Source of the DNA: Clostridium sp. LS
Lineage (GTDB): Bacteria > Bacillota > Clostridia > Clostridiales > Clostridiaceae
Direction of reading: 5' to 3'
DNA length: 64,000 bases
Assembly (NCBI RefSeq): GCF_002760435.1
Contig: NZ_AUUU01000051.1
Span: forward strand, 1 to 64,000
The position numbers and the translations under genes are program-made. This document shows, in pieces, positions 52,336 to 60,937 of this stretch. The notes below the pieces were generated by a model. It searched no databases and was not told the DNA's origin. It worked only from the letters and a program-made list of their open reading frames with translations. Within the stretch, counting starts at the first letter, position 1. Every line of letters starts with the position of its first letter.

Positions 52336-54069
52336 ATGCTGAAAATAGCACGTTTTTTGAAAGATTATAAGAAGCAAGTTATCTTAGGGCCAATTTTCAA
52401 ATTAATTGAGGCAATATTTGAACTTATTGTTCCTATTATAATGGCAAAAATAATCGATATAGGAGTACATAACAAGGATATTAATTATGTATTAAAAATG
52501 GGTCTTATACTATTAATCATCGGAATAATAAGTCTTAGTTCAGCACTTATTTGTCAAAAGTATGCCTCAATTGCATCTCAAGGGTTTGGTACAACAGTAA
52601 GGAATGAATTATTTGCTCACCTTAACACTTTTTCATATAAAGAAATAGATAAATTCGGAACCTCATCATTAATAACTAGAATAACTAATGATGTAAATCA
52701 ACTTCAATTAGCGGTTGCTATGCTTATAAGACTTGTAATTAGAGCGCCTTTTTTAGCGTTAGGCGCTGTTATGATGGCAATGATTTTAGATTTAAAACTT
52801 TCATTAATCTTCCTTATAGCAACCCCATTAATTGTGTTGATACTTTATATTGTAATAAAAAATTCTATCCCTTATTTTAAATTAATACAAAAAAAGTTAG
52901 ATAAAATATCCCTAACTACTCGTGAAAATCTTGAAGGAGTCCGTGTTATTCGGGCTTTTTCAAAACAAAAATACGAAGAAGCTAAATTTAATGATTTTAA
53001 TGAAGATTTAAGTGATACTGCAATAAAAGTAGGTAAGCTATCTTCTCTATTAAATCCTGCTACATATATTGTTTTGAACTTTTCTATTATTGCAATTATA
53101 TGGTTTGGAGGTATACGTGTCGATAGTGGCGATTTAACTCAAGGCCAAATAATTGCTTTTGTTAATTATATTACACAAATACTTCTTGCTCTTATTGTAG
53201 TTTCTAATCTTGTGGTTATATTTACAAAAGCCTCTGCTTCTGCAGCGAGAGTAAATGAACTTTTTGACACTTCAAGTTCTATTAGGGATAATATAGATCA
53301 AAATTATATTGAACCTATTGAAGGAAATGTTCCTAAAGTAGAATTAAAAAATGTCTCTTTTTCATATGATAATTCAAACAAATATTCATTAGACAATATT
53401 TCAGTTAAGATTTATCCAAATGAAACTATAGGAATTATTGGAGGTACTGGTTCTGGAAAGTCGACTCTTATTAACCTAATATGCCGATTTTACGATGTAT
53501 CTATTGGAAATATATTTATAGACGGTCATAATATAAAAGACTATACTCTCATACAACTTAAAAATAAAATAAAAATTGTTCCTCAAACCGCAACTTTATT
53601 TACCGGTACAATAGCTGAAAATATAAGACTCGGAAATCCTAAAGCTTCCAGTGAAGATATCAAAAGATGTCTTAAAATTGCCCAAGCCTCTGAATTTGTA
53701 GATAAATTACCAAAAAGATGCGAAACTCATCTTGATCAAGGTGGAAAAAATTTATCTGGTGGACAAAAGCAAAGACTTACAATAGCTAGAGCACTTTTAT
53801 GCAACCCTGATATTTTAATTCTAGATGATAGTTTTAGTGCATTAGACTTTTCTACTGATGCTAAATTAAGAAATTCTTTAAGAAACGAATTGCAAAATAA
53901 AGCTACTGTAATAATCACATCTCAAAGAATTTCTACAATAAAAAATGCAGACAAAATACTTGTACTCGATGATGGAAACCTCCTAGATGCGGGCACTCAT
54001 GATGAATTATTTAATAGATGCAGCATTTATAGAGAAATTGTAATTTCTCAAAACAATTCAGAAAGGTAG
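52336..54069 (+). CDS. ABC exporter half-transporter, degenerate-site subunit
   Basis: 577 aa from the ATG at 52336 (MLKIARFLKDYKK, AAAGGA upstream). Six membrane segments (about 15-310) and one nucleotide-binding domain: Walker A GGTGSGKST, signature LSGGQKQR, Walker B ILILDDSFSALD, in which the catalytic Glu is replaced by Asp, and SQR where the switch His is expected. This is the degenerate half of a heterodimeric multidrug-type exporter. The partner gene follows after nine bases. Confidence 0.92.
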   Translation: MLKIARFLKDYKKQVILGPIFKLIEAIFELIVPIIMAKIIDIGVHNKDINYVLKMGLILLIIGIISLSSALICQKYASIASQGFGTTVRNELFAHLNTFSYKEIDKFGTSSLITRITNDVNQLQLAVAMLIRLVIRAPFLALGAVMMAMILDLKLSLIFLIATPLIVLILYIVIKNSIPYFKLIQKKLDKISLTTRENLEGVRVIRAFSKQKYEEAKFNDFNEDLSDTAIKVGKLSSLLNPATYIVLNFSIIAIIWFGGIRVDSGDLTQGQIIAFVNYITQILLALIVVSNLVVIFTKASASAARVNELFDTSSSIRDNIDQNYIEPIEGNVPKVELKNVSFSYDNSNKYSLDNISVKIYPNETIGIIGGTGSGKSTLINLICRFYDVSIGNIFIDGHNIKDYTLIQLKNKIKIVPQTATLFTGTIAENIRLGNPKASSEDIKRCLKIAQASEFVDKLPKRCETHLDQGGKNLSGGQKQRLTIARALLCNPDILILDDSFSALDFSTDAKLRNSLRNELQNKATVIITSQRISTIKNADKILVLDDGNLLDAGTHDELFNRCSIYREIVISQNNSER

Positions 54070-54078
54070 GAAAATTTC

Positions 54079-55818
54079 ATGAATAGAAATTCGATTTTAC
54101 TTAGGCTATTAGCATATATAAAGCCCTATAAAATATATTTATTGGGCGCCATACTAAGCGCAATTCTAAGTATTTCATTGACTTTATATTGTCCAATTCT
54201 TATAGGAAATGCAATTGATTTGATTTTAGGTCCAGAAAATGTTCACTATTCTAAAATATCTACGATATTATTTACATTTACTGCTGCTATAGCTATAAGC
54301 GCTTTTTTTCAATGGATACTTTCAATCCTAACAACAAATATAACTCAAAAAACCGTAAAAGACCTTAGAGTAGATGCCTTCAACAAACTAAATACACTTC
54401 CTCTAAAATACATAGATTCAAATGCTCATGGAGATATTATTAGTAAAATTGTTAATGATGTTGATGCAGTATCTGATGGTCTTCTTCAAGGACTAACTCA
54501 GCTTTTTACCGGAATAATAACTATAGTATTAACTTTAGTATTTATGCTATCCATAAGTCCCATTATTACCTTTGTTGTGATGTTTGTAACACCTCTTTCT
54601 TTATTTATAGCTTCATTTATAGCAAAGCACTCCAATAAAATGTTTAAAGAACAATCTAGCGTCCAAGGAGAATTAAGCGGTCATATAGAAGAAATGCTTG
54701 GCAATCAAAAAGTAATTAATGCATTTAATCACGAAAAGGCCTCAATTAACAAATTTAAAGAAATCAACTCAAGATTATATAGCTGTGGATCGAAAGCTCA
54801 ATTTTATTCTTCCCTTTCCAATCCTGCAACAAGATTTGTAAATGGATTAGTTTATGCTGCTGTTGGTGTGATTGGAACCATATATTGCATTTTAGGCTAC
54901 ATATCAATAGGTAATATTTCTTGCTTTTTAACTTATGCAAATCAATATACTAAACCTTTTAACGAAGTAACAAGCGTATTATCCCAATTGCAAAGCGCTT
55001 TTTCATCTGCAAAAAGATTATTTAACCTTCTAGATGAAAAAAGCGAAAGTGCTGATTTAGAAAATTCAATTACAACAACGTCCTGTAAAGGAAATATTAT
55101 TTTTTCTAAGGTATGCTTTTCTTATGATAAATCTAAGAAATTAATAGAAAATTTTAATTTAAGTGTGAAATCAGGATATAAAGTTGCTATAGTTGGTCCA
55201 ACAGGAAGCGGAAAAACAACTTTAGTAAATTTACTTATGCGATTCTATGATGTTGATTCTGGGAATATAAAAATTGATGGAATTGAGATTAATGACTTTT
55301 CAAAAGCCACTCTTAGAAATCTCTTTGGAATGGTACTTCAAGAAACCTGGTTATCCGAGGGAACTATTCGTGATAATATTAGTTATGGGAAAAATGATGC
55401 TAGCGATGAAGAAATTATAAATGCGGCAAAAAAGGCAAAAGTACATAATTTTATAATGAAATTACATAACGGCTATGATACATTAATTTCCGAAGGTGGC
55501 GCAAATTTATCTGCAGGACAAAAACAATTACTTTGTATCGCCAGAGTTATCCTAATAGATCCGCCTATGCTTATTTTAGATGAAGCAACAAGTAACATTG
55601 ATACAAGGACTGAAGCTAATATACAAGAAGCCTTCAATCAAGTAATGATTGGACGTACCAGTTTTATAATCGCTCACAGATTATCTACAATAAAACAAGC
55701 AGATATAATATTAGTATTGAAAGATGGACAAATTATAGAGCAAGGAAAACATGAACAATTGCTCGAAGAAAATGGCTTTTACTCTAACTTATATAATAGT
55801 CAGTTTGCTATAAGCTAA
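54079..55818 (+). CDS. ABC exporter half-transporter, canonical-site subunit
   Basis: 579 aa. Six membrane segments, then a nucleotide-binding domain with Walker A GPTGSGKTT, Walker B LILDEATSNID with the catalytic Glu, and the switch His in IIAHRLST. Its signature is LSAGQ instead of LSGGQ, the usual complement to the degenerate subunit encoded by the gene before it. Together they resemble BmrCD/TM287-288 type exporters. The substrate may be a drug, lipid or peptide. Confidence 0.92.
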   Translation: MNRNSILLRLLAYIKPYKIYLLGAILSAILSISLTLYCPILIGNAIDLILGPENVHYSKISTILFTFTAAIAISAFFQWILSILTTNITQKTVKDLRVDAFNKLNTLPLKYIDSNAHGDIISKIVNDVDAVSDGLLQGLTQLFTGIITIVLTLVFMLSISPIITFVVMFVTPLSLFIASFIAKHSNKMFKEQSSVQGELSGHIEEMLGNQKVINAFNHEKASINKFKEINSRLYSCGSKAQFYSSLSNPATRFVNGLVYAAVGVIGTIYCILGYISIGNISCFLTYANQYTKPFNEVTSVLSQLQSAFSSAKRLFNLLDEKSESADLENSITTTSCKGNIIFSKVCFSYDKSKKLIENFNLSVKSGYKVAIVGPTGSGKTTLVNLLMRFYDVDSGNIKIDGIEINDFSKATLRNLFGMVLQETWLSEGTIRDNISYGKNDASDEEIINAAKKAKVHNFIMKLHNGYDTLISEGGANLSAGQKQLLCIARVILIDPPMLILDEATSNIDTRTEANIQEAFNQVMIGRTSFIIAHRLSTIKQADIILVLKDGQIIEQGKHEQLLEENGFYSNLYNSQFAIS

Positions 55819-55828
55819 TTAATTGCAA

Positions 55829-55858
55829 AAGCCCGTAAGCTTTAGTTCTTACGGGTTT
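55829..55858 (+). terminator. Terminator of the ABC exporter operon
   Basis: Stem CCCGTAAG / CTTACGGG (55832-55855) with an eight-base loop and a short T-tract, 14 bases after the stop. Confidence 0.75.
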
Positions 55859-55891
55859 AAATATGTACTTATATGAATAAATTATGTATAG

Positions 55892-56512
55892 TTAATTCTT
55901 ATATATAAAATTTCGTATTCTTTCTAGCAGCATACTCAATGCCACTGAATTGGATCCACCTTCAGGAATTATTATATCTGCTCTTCTTTTACTTGGATCT
56001 ACGAATTCCTCATGCATAGGTTTAACTGTACTTAAATATTGATCAATCACTGAATCTAAATCTCTCCCTCGTTCCTTTACATCTCTAAGCAATCTTCTTA
56101 TTATTCTGACATCAGAATCTGTATCTACAAAAACCTTTATATCCATTAAATCACAGAGTTCTTTATTTTCAAATATTAATATTCCTTCTACAACTACTAC
56201 CTTTGTTGGTTTTACTTGAACCGATTCATTCAGCCTAGTATGCTCAACAAAAGAATATACTGGATGGTATATGCTTTTCCAATCTTTTAGCTGCGCGAGG
56301 TGTCGTATCAGAAGATCAGTATCAAAAGAATTAGGATGATCATAATTGAGCTTTTTCCTTTCTTCTAACGGAATTCCTTCATTTGATTTATAGTAATAAT
56401 CATGACAGAGTATTGTAACTTCATCATTAAATACCTCTCTTATATTTTGCGCCAATGTAGTTTTGCCTGATCCACTTCCACCAGCTATTCCTATTATCAT
56501 TACATCTTGCAT
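55892..56512 (-). CDS. udk: Uridine kinase
   Basis: 206 aa from the ATG at 56512 (GGAGG five bases upstream; an ATG at 56524 overlaps the ribosome site). Phosphorylates uridine and cytidine in pyrimidine salvage. P-loop IAGGSGSGKTTLA at about 8-20, DHPNSFDTDLL at about 75, and the R-R-x-x-R-D lid region RIIRRLLRDVKERGRD at about 145-160. Stands alone. Confidence 0.95.
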   Translation of the reverse strand: MQDVMIIGIAGGSGSGKTTLAQNIREVFNDEVTILCHDYYYKSNEGIPLEERKKLNYDHPNSFDTDLLIRHLAQLKDWKSIYHPVYSFVEHTRLNESVQVKPTKVVVVEGILIFENKELCDLMDIKVFVDTDSDVRIIRRLLRDVKERGRDLDSVIDQYLSTVKPMHEEFVDPSKRRADIIIPEGGSNSVALSMLLERIRNFIYKN

Positions 56513-56670
56513 ATTATCCTCCATAATAACTTAATAAAATTTCACATATTTTTGACTATTCGATTTTATTACAAAATAATAATAAAAACAACTCCTGTCA
56601 ACTATAATTATTATTTTATGTCTATAGTTACCAAGAGTCTTAATAGAATATAATTTATATATAATTAATT

Positions 56671-57489
56671 TTATAATGCATTTTTTTGTAAAATAGATGA
56701 CTTTTTATAAAGATATATGGTAAGATTTTCATTTTCTTTATTTACATTTTTTAGCATGATGGCGTTTTCATTATTACATATTTCATTATCTTTATTTTCA
56801 AAGAATTCTATTGCTTTGTTAACTATCTTAATTTCTCCATTCTCATCTTTATATAAAATAGATAAATTCTCATCATAATCCTTGAAACCATTTATTTCAA
56901 TATTCTTATATTGTTTTTCTTTAACTTCTCTATAAGTTAATTTACTTTCATTATCAATATAAGACATCTTATTGCTATTTATAATATCTTTACTGTATAT
57001 ATTTCTTTTTTTATTAAAGCTTGCACCCTTTAAAATATACTCAATTCTAGTCACAAAAGTTTCATACTTTTCTACCATATTTACTAATTCACTATATTCA
57101 AAAATATCTTCTCCATACTTAGTTTTAAAGTCATCCAGCATGTCCTCTATTTTTTCTTTATCATATATGCCTTTAAATGATAGATCTTTTGCTAATACAT
57201 TTACTATATTGTTTATACTTTTATATCTTATATATTGTAGCATTTTCACAATAAAATACATAGACAATACGCAGCATGGTACTGATATTAAAGGAAAATT
57301 AATTAATAATGCACCAAGACATATTAATAGCATAAAATTTTTATTTGCATCCTTATATACCTCTATACCTTCCAATAGTGCAGGATTATAAGATAGAATC
57401 TTATCTATCATTAAGTACTTATTTTTTTTATTAATTTTTCTATCGCTTATAATAGCTCTCCTTGATTCTCTTCTTTTACGCCCTCTCAT
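56671..57489 (-). CDS. Membrane protein of unknown function
   Basis: 272 aa. A strongly basic N-terminus (MRGRKRRESRR), two adjacent membrane segments (about 50-68 and 70-90), then a hydrophilic helical region of about 180 residues, with E-K-rich stretches and a probable cytoplasmic location. GGAGG is eight bases before the ATG. No motif or family recognised. Divergent from the CarD-type gene. Confidence 0.6.
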   Translation of the reverse strand: MRGRKRRESRRAIISDRKINKKNKYLMIDKILSYNPALLEGIEVYKDANKNFMLLICLGALLINFPLISVPCCVLSMYFIVKMLQYIRYKSINNIVNVLAKDLSFKGIYDKEKIEDMLDDFKTKYGEDIFEYSELVNMVEKYETFVTRIEYILKGASFNKKRNIYSKDIINSNKMSYIDNESKLTYREVKEKQYKNIEINGFKDYDENLSILYKDENGEIKIVNKAIEFFENKDNEICNNENAIMLKNVNKENENLTIYLYKKSSILQKNAL

Positions 57490-57789
57490 ACCAGCAACCT
57501 CCTCTTATTGTAATGTTTTCCTTAATATTACATCACATATTAATTATTATCAAGCTATTAATTAATTTAAATATCTCTACTTTTTTCCAACTTTTGTGGT
57601 ATTTCTTTTTATTGTTCTTTATTTCTTTATCATAATTTCCATTATGATGTCTATTATTCATTTATTTTTTTGTTATAATAAAAGCAAAAAATATTATTGA
57701 CATATTTTTTTATATATGATATATTTAAATTTTACTTTTTTCGAAATATATGTTATGATATAACTATAAAGAAAAAGGAGGTGCGTTTC
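57490..57789. other. Divergent intergenic region before the CarD-type gene
   Basis: Three hundred bases, very AT-rich. A promoter TTGACA (57697-57702), 17 bases, TATATT (57720-57725) points toward the plus-strand gene. No additional gene seen. Confidence 0.55.
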
Positions 57790-58269
57790 TTGTTTTTAAT
57801 TGGAGATAAAGTTGTTTACCCTATGCAGGGGACTGGTATTGTTGAAAGAATAGAGAATAAACTTTTTTCTGGAAAGAGTAAAGAGTATACAATAATTAAA
57901 ATCTTATCAAATAACCTAGAAATAATGATTCCTAGTGATAAATTATCGGATTCAAATTTACGTAAAATTAGCGATAATTCAACTTTGGAGGATATATTAT
58001 TTAGCCTAGAAGAAACAAGTAGTAGAAATAAATCTATAACAGCTAAAGAAAGATATCAAATTAATTCTAGCAAAATGAAATCCGGCTCTCTTAAAGATAG
58101 CGCAGAAGTTGTTTACGATTTAATACTTATGAATAAAGAGAAAGCATTAAATACGAGCGAAAAGCAACTATTTAATATTGCTCACAAGTATTTAGTTCAA
58201 GAAGTTTCCTTAATAAAAGATATTAGTGAAGTTGAAGCTGTTGATTTTCTAAATTTAAATCTTAATTAA
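57790..58269 (+). CDS. CarD/CdnL family transcriptional regulator
   Basis: 159 aa starting at a TTG at 57790, six bases after an excellent AAGGAGGTG; in-frame codons further upstream run through the promoter and are not plausible. The CarD_CdnL_TRCF Tudor-like domain (about 1-60: FLIGDKVVYPMQGTGIVERIE) binds the RNA polymerase beta subunit, and a helical C-terminal domain (about 75-155) contacts promoter DNA. Such proteins tune open-complex stability, often for rRNA genes. Confidence 0.9.
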   Translation: MFLIGDKVVYPMQGTGIVERIENKLFSGKSKEYTIIKILSNNLEIMIPSDKLSDSNLRKISDNSTLEDILFSLEETSSRNKSITAKERYQINSSKMKSGSLKDSAEVVYDLILMNKEKALNTSEKQLFNIAHKYLVQEVSLIKDISEVEAVDFLNLNLN

Positions 58270-58344
58270 GATATTTTTCTAATCTAATTTTACTTTACCA
58301 ACCTTTTATTACTCTTAGAACTTGTTAATTATTGCAACCTCATT

Positions 58345-58379
58345 ATAAATTAAGATTATTAATAATCTTAATTTATATA
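58345..58379 (+). terminator. AT-rich terminator of the CarD-type gene
   Basis: Stem AAATTAAGATTATT / AATAATCTTAATTT, followed by T-rich DNA. All A-T pairs, so strength is uncertain. Confidence 0.5.
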
Positions 58380-58405
58380 TTTTTAGATGAAAATATATAA
58401 ATTAA

Positions 58406-58437
58406 AAAAGCTATAAGAGAAAACTCTTATAGCTTAA
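58406..58437 (-). terminator. Terminator of the zinc-ribbon gene
   Basis: Perfect stem AAGCTATAAGAG / CTCTTATAGCTT with a four-base loop and six T on the minus strand, 16 bases after the stop. Confidence 0.88.
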
Positions 58438-58452
58438 TTTTACAAACAGAAA

Positions 58453-58608
58453 CTATCTTCTGTTATTTTGTTGCTTTCTAGCTCTTCTACAATCAGCGCA
58501 TCTTACTGGTTCATTTTCAAAACCTTTTTCTTTGTAGAATTCTTGTTCTCCAACTGTGAATACAAATTCTTTACCACAATCTTTACATACTAATGTTTTA
58601 TCTTCCAT
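58453..58608 (-). CDS. Zinc-ribbon microprotein
   Basis: 51 aa, too short for a 60-aa cut-off. Reads MEDKTLVCKDCGKEFVFTVG, then EQEFYKEKGFENEPVRCADC, then RRARKQQNNRR and a stop. Two CxxC knuckles (Cys8/Cys11 and Cys37/Cys40) form a zinc ribbon, and the Arg-rich tail suggests nucleic-acid binding. It matches the small zinc-ribbon (zf-trcl-like) proteins common in clostridia, function unknown. GGAGG lies eight bases before the ATG and a strong terminator follows. Confidence 0.88.
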   Translation of the reverse strand: MEDKTLVCKDCGKEFVFTVGEQEFYKEKGFENEPVRCADCRRARKQQNNRR

Positions 58609-58790
58609 TTACAATTCCTCCAAATTCAAAGACTTAGTTAACCAATATTTTCTCATAAGGAGAAATTATAATATAATTAAATCTTTTCTTTATTTTTCTG
58701 TTCTTTCTGAACTTCTTTAGTATAACACATTAAATTGCAAATTACAATACTAAAATTTATTCTTTCTTATTAATTCCATTTATCACTTTT

Positions 58791-60383
58791 CTAATTACCA
58801 GATGACATATTTACAAATGAGCTTGTTAAAATATATTTACTGCCTCCAACTTTAATAAACTTCAACTCTACTTTATCGCCAACTTTAGTTAACGCCACTT
58901 CTCTAGAGGTTTCGGTTGAAACAGAAAAAATATTATTATTATCCTTCAACTTTATATCGTAAATACTTGTACCCTCTTTGATAACTAATCCTATCCTCTC
59001 AACTTCTCCCTGGAGTACTTCCTCCTGATTTCCACTTTCGAGGGATATATTTGTATTAGTTAATCCTTCAAGATATTTATTTAAAGTTGCCTGAAGAGTA
59101 TCTCCGACACCAACAGTATTATAATTTTTAACATTTACCATGGCATATTGTTTAACTAATCCATTAGAATCCTTTAAAGTCATAAAATATGTCGGCTCAT
59201 TTTGTATATTAATTAAATATGGAAAAGTTGCCTTATATCCGTATTGCTGAACCTTACCTTCAGCTGATTTCATGCTTGCTTCCTCAGTTGCACCGGCTGT
59301 CTTATACATTTTAGTTTCTCCAGTTCTAGTATTAGTTAATGTGAATCCTACTAGTGATTCATCACTTCCTACTGAAGTTATTCCTGTGTAATAATAGCAA
59401 ATACCTTTATTATAAATTATATTCATATCACTTGTTGTTTTTAATTTATCCTTATCTGAAAAATTGAGCACACCATGGACTAGCTCTCCCCATTTATTAA
59501 TATATCTATTAATATACTCTGCTGGTTGTATTCTATCCACCCAGCTTGGCAAATTATCAATGCTGTAGGTAGTAGCTTCTCCAGTTTGAGCATCCATAAC
59601 TAATGCCCCAATAGCCTTAGCCTCTGTAATTCCCACTCCATTATCATATCTTGTTATTACCCAATAAGGTCGTCCACTATCATCTAATTCAAATGTATAA
59701 TCTGTATGTCCCGCTTTCATATCTCTAAAGTATGCTGCTCTACTTAAGTCACTAAAAAGATATGCTGAATTTAAATATTTAAGTCTTATATCTTTTCCAT
59801 CAAGCTGAGTTACTAATTCAACGTCATTTTGATTTGTTGCACTTACTTTTATATATCCAATAGTTCCTTCTCTATTAGTAATCCACTTTAGAAATGATGA
59901 ATGTTCAAGTGGTGCTACATAACACAATTGACCATTTACATTTTGTAAATCCAATTCTCCAACAGTTACCTGACTTCCAAGGCCTGATATCTCACCTAAT
60001 TTTTTATCAGCAAGTTTATACGCAAGTTCTTTGTCAATAATCGGCAATTGATTTATATCAATATATTCTATCTGGCTTGAAAAATCAACTTCTTCAATAT
60101 TTCCTATCAAATTTCTATGAGCGTTATAACTAATTATTGGACTATAAAAAATCACTACAGCAATATATGAAATTGTAACTATTCCTGCTGCTATAATATA
60201 CTTTTTATTTCTAGTAAGTATACCATAAATCAATGTGCAAACAACAAAAATTCCTGTAATAGTTAATATATTGAGACTTATATCTAAAATTAAAGAACTA
60301 GTTAAGATTAAACCTATACCTACAACTGAATATGCAGCTAATAATATTTTAAAGTACCTAATTAAGTATCTATTATTATTCAT
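58791..60383 (-). CDS. Conserved membrane protein with large extracytoplasmic domain
   Basis: 530 aa from the ATG at 60383 (GGAGG six bases upstream). Four closely spaced membrane segments in the first 100 residues, then about 430 residues probably outside the cell. Recognisable stretches are QLPIIDKELAYKLADKKLGE, SQVTVGELDLQNVNGQLCYV and PLEHSSFLKWITNREGTIGY. No protease or transferase motif. The C-terminal 80 residues look like a small beta-barrel (GEVERIGLVIKEGTSIYDIK). Homologues occur in Firmicutes, but I know no function for them. Confidence 0.65.
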   Translation of the reverse strand: MNNNRYLIRYFKILLAAYSVVGIGLILTSSLILDISLNILTITGIFVVCTLIYGILTRNKKYIIAAGIVTISYIAVVIFYSPIISYNAHRNLIGNIEEVDFSSQIEYIDINQLPIIDKELAYKLADKKLGEISGLGSQVTVGELDLQNVNGQLCYVAPLEHSSFLKWITNREGTIGYIKVSATNQNDVELVTQLDGKDIRLKYLNSAYLFSDLSRAAYFRDMKAGHTDYTFELDDSGRPYWVITRYDNGVGITEAKAIGALVMDAQTGEATTYSIDNLPSWVDRIQPAEYINRYINKWGELVHGVLNFSDKDKLKTTSDMNIIYNKGICYYYTGITSVGSDESLVGFTLTNTRTGETKMYKTAGATEEASMKSAEGKVQQYGYKATFPYLINIQNEPTYFMTLKDSNGLVKQYAMVNVKNYNTVGVGDTLQATLNKYLEGLTNTNISLESGNQEEVLQGEVERIGLVIKEGTSIYDIKLKDNNNIFSVSTETSREVALTKVGDKVELKFIKVGGSKYILTSSFVNMSSGN

Positions 60384-60937
60384 TTTATTCCTCCATTCTA
60401 ACAACTTAATATGACTAGATTATTATAACACATTAAAAAGCCTCTGTATTTATGAAGCTTTATAAATACAGAGGTTCATATATTATTAAAAGGCAATATT
60501 TCTACATAATATAGGGATTAATATGTGGAAACTATATTATATAAATGTTCAAATATACAATGGCAAAGTAATCTTCACATTTTAGAAATATTCCTTTTGG
60601 GGGCATAGTAAAATTGTTAAATATTTTTCATATTAAATTTCTTTAACTTAAAGATAAATATAAAAAGAGATAATAAGGCCTTAGTTGTTTTTGAGACCCC
60701 ATTATCTCTTACTTATTTAACATATACTCATGATAACAGATATTTCATCTACATTCAACAATTGCTTAAAAAACTTAATAAAAGTAAGTTATAGTGATAA
60801 AATACTATATTTTTTTAACTTTTTCCTATATTTTAGCTGCACATAATATAATTGTATGAGTAAAATACGAAATATGTACTTTTAATTTAATTTTACCTTA
60901 AATTTCAGAAAACAAGATTCCTTTATAGTAAAATTTT
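60384..60937 (-). other. 554-base gap with two minus-strand terminators
   Basis: Two intrinsic terminators on the minus strand: AAGAGATAAT / ATTATCTCTT with a T-rich tail (60664-60714), ending the kinase transcript, and CCTCTGTATTTA / TAAATACAGAGG with five T (60436-60474), closer to the next gene. The 190 bases between them hold no credible ORF and could make a small RNA. The rest is AT-rich with nothing recognisable. Confidence 0.55.

Noticed and set aside
57697-57789. Longer CarD-type protein starting near 57697
   Set aside because: That stretch contains the promoter (TTGACA-N17-TATATT) and the ribosome site, and translates to a Phe/Tyr-rich string unlike any CarD protein.
60475-60663. 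A 24-codon frame (MPPKGIFLKCEDYF...) between the two terminators
   Set aside because: No ribosome site and too short to support without conservation data; left as part of a possible small RNA region.
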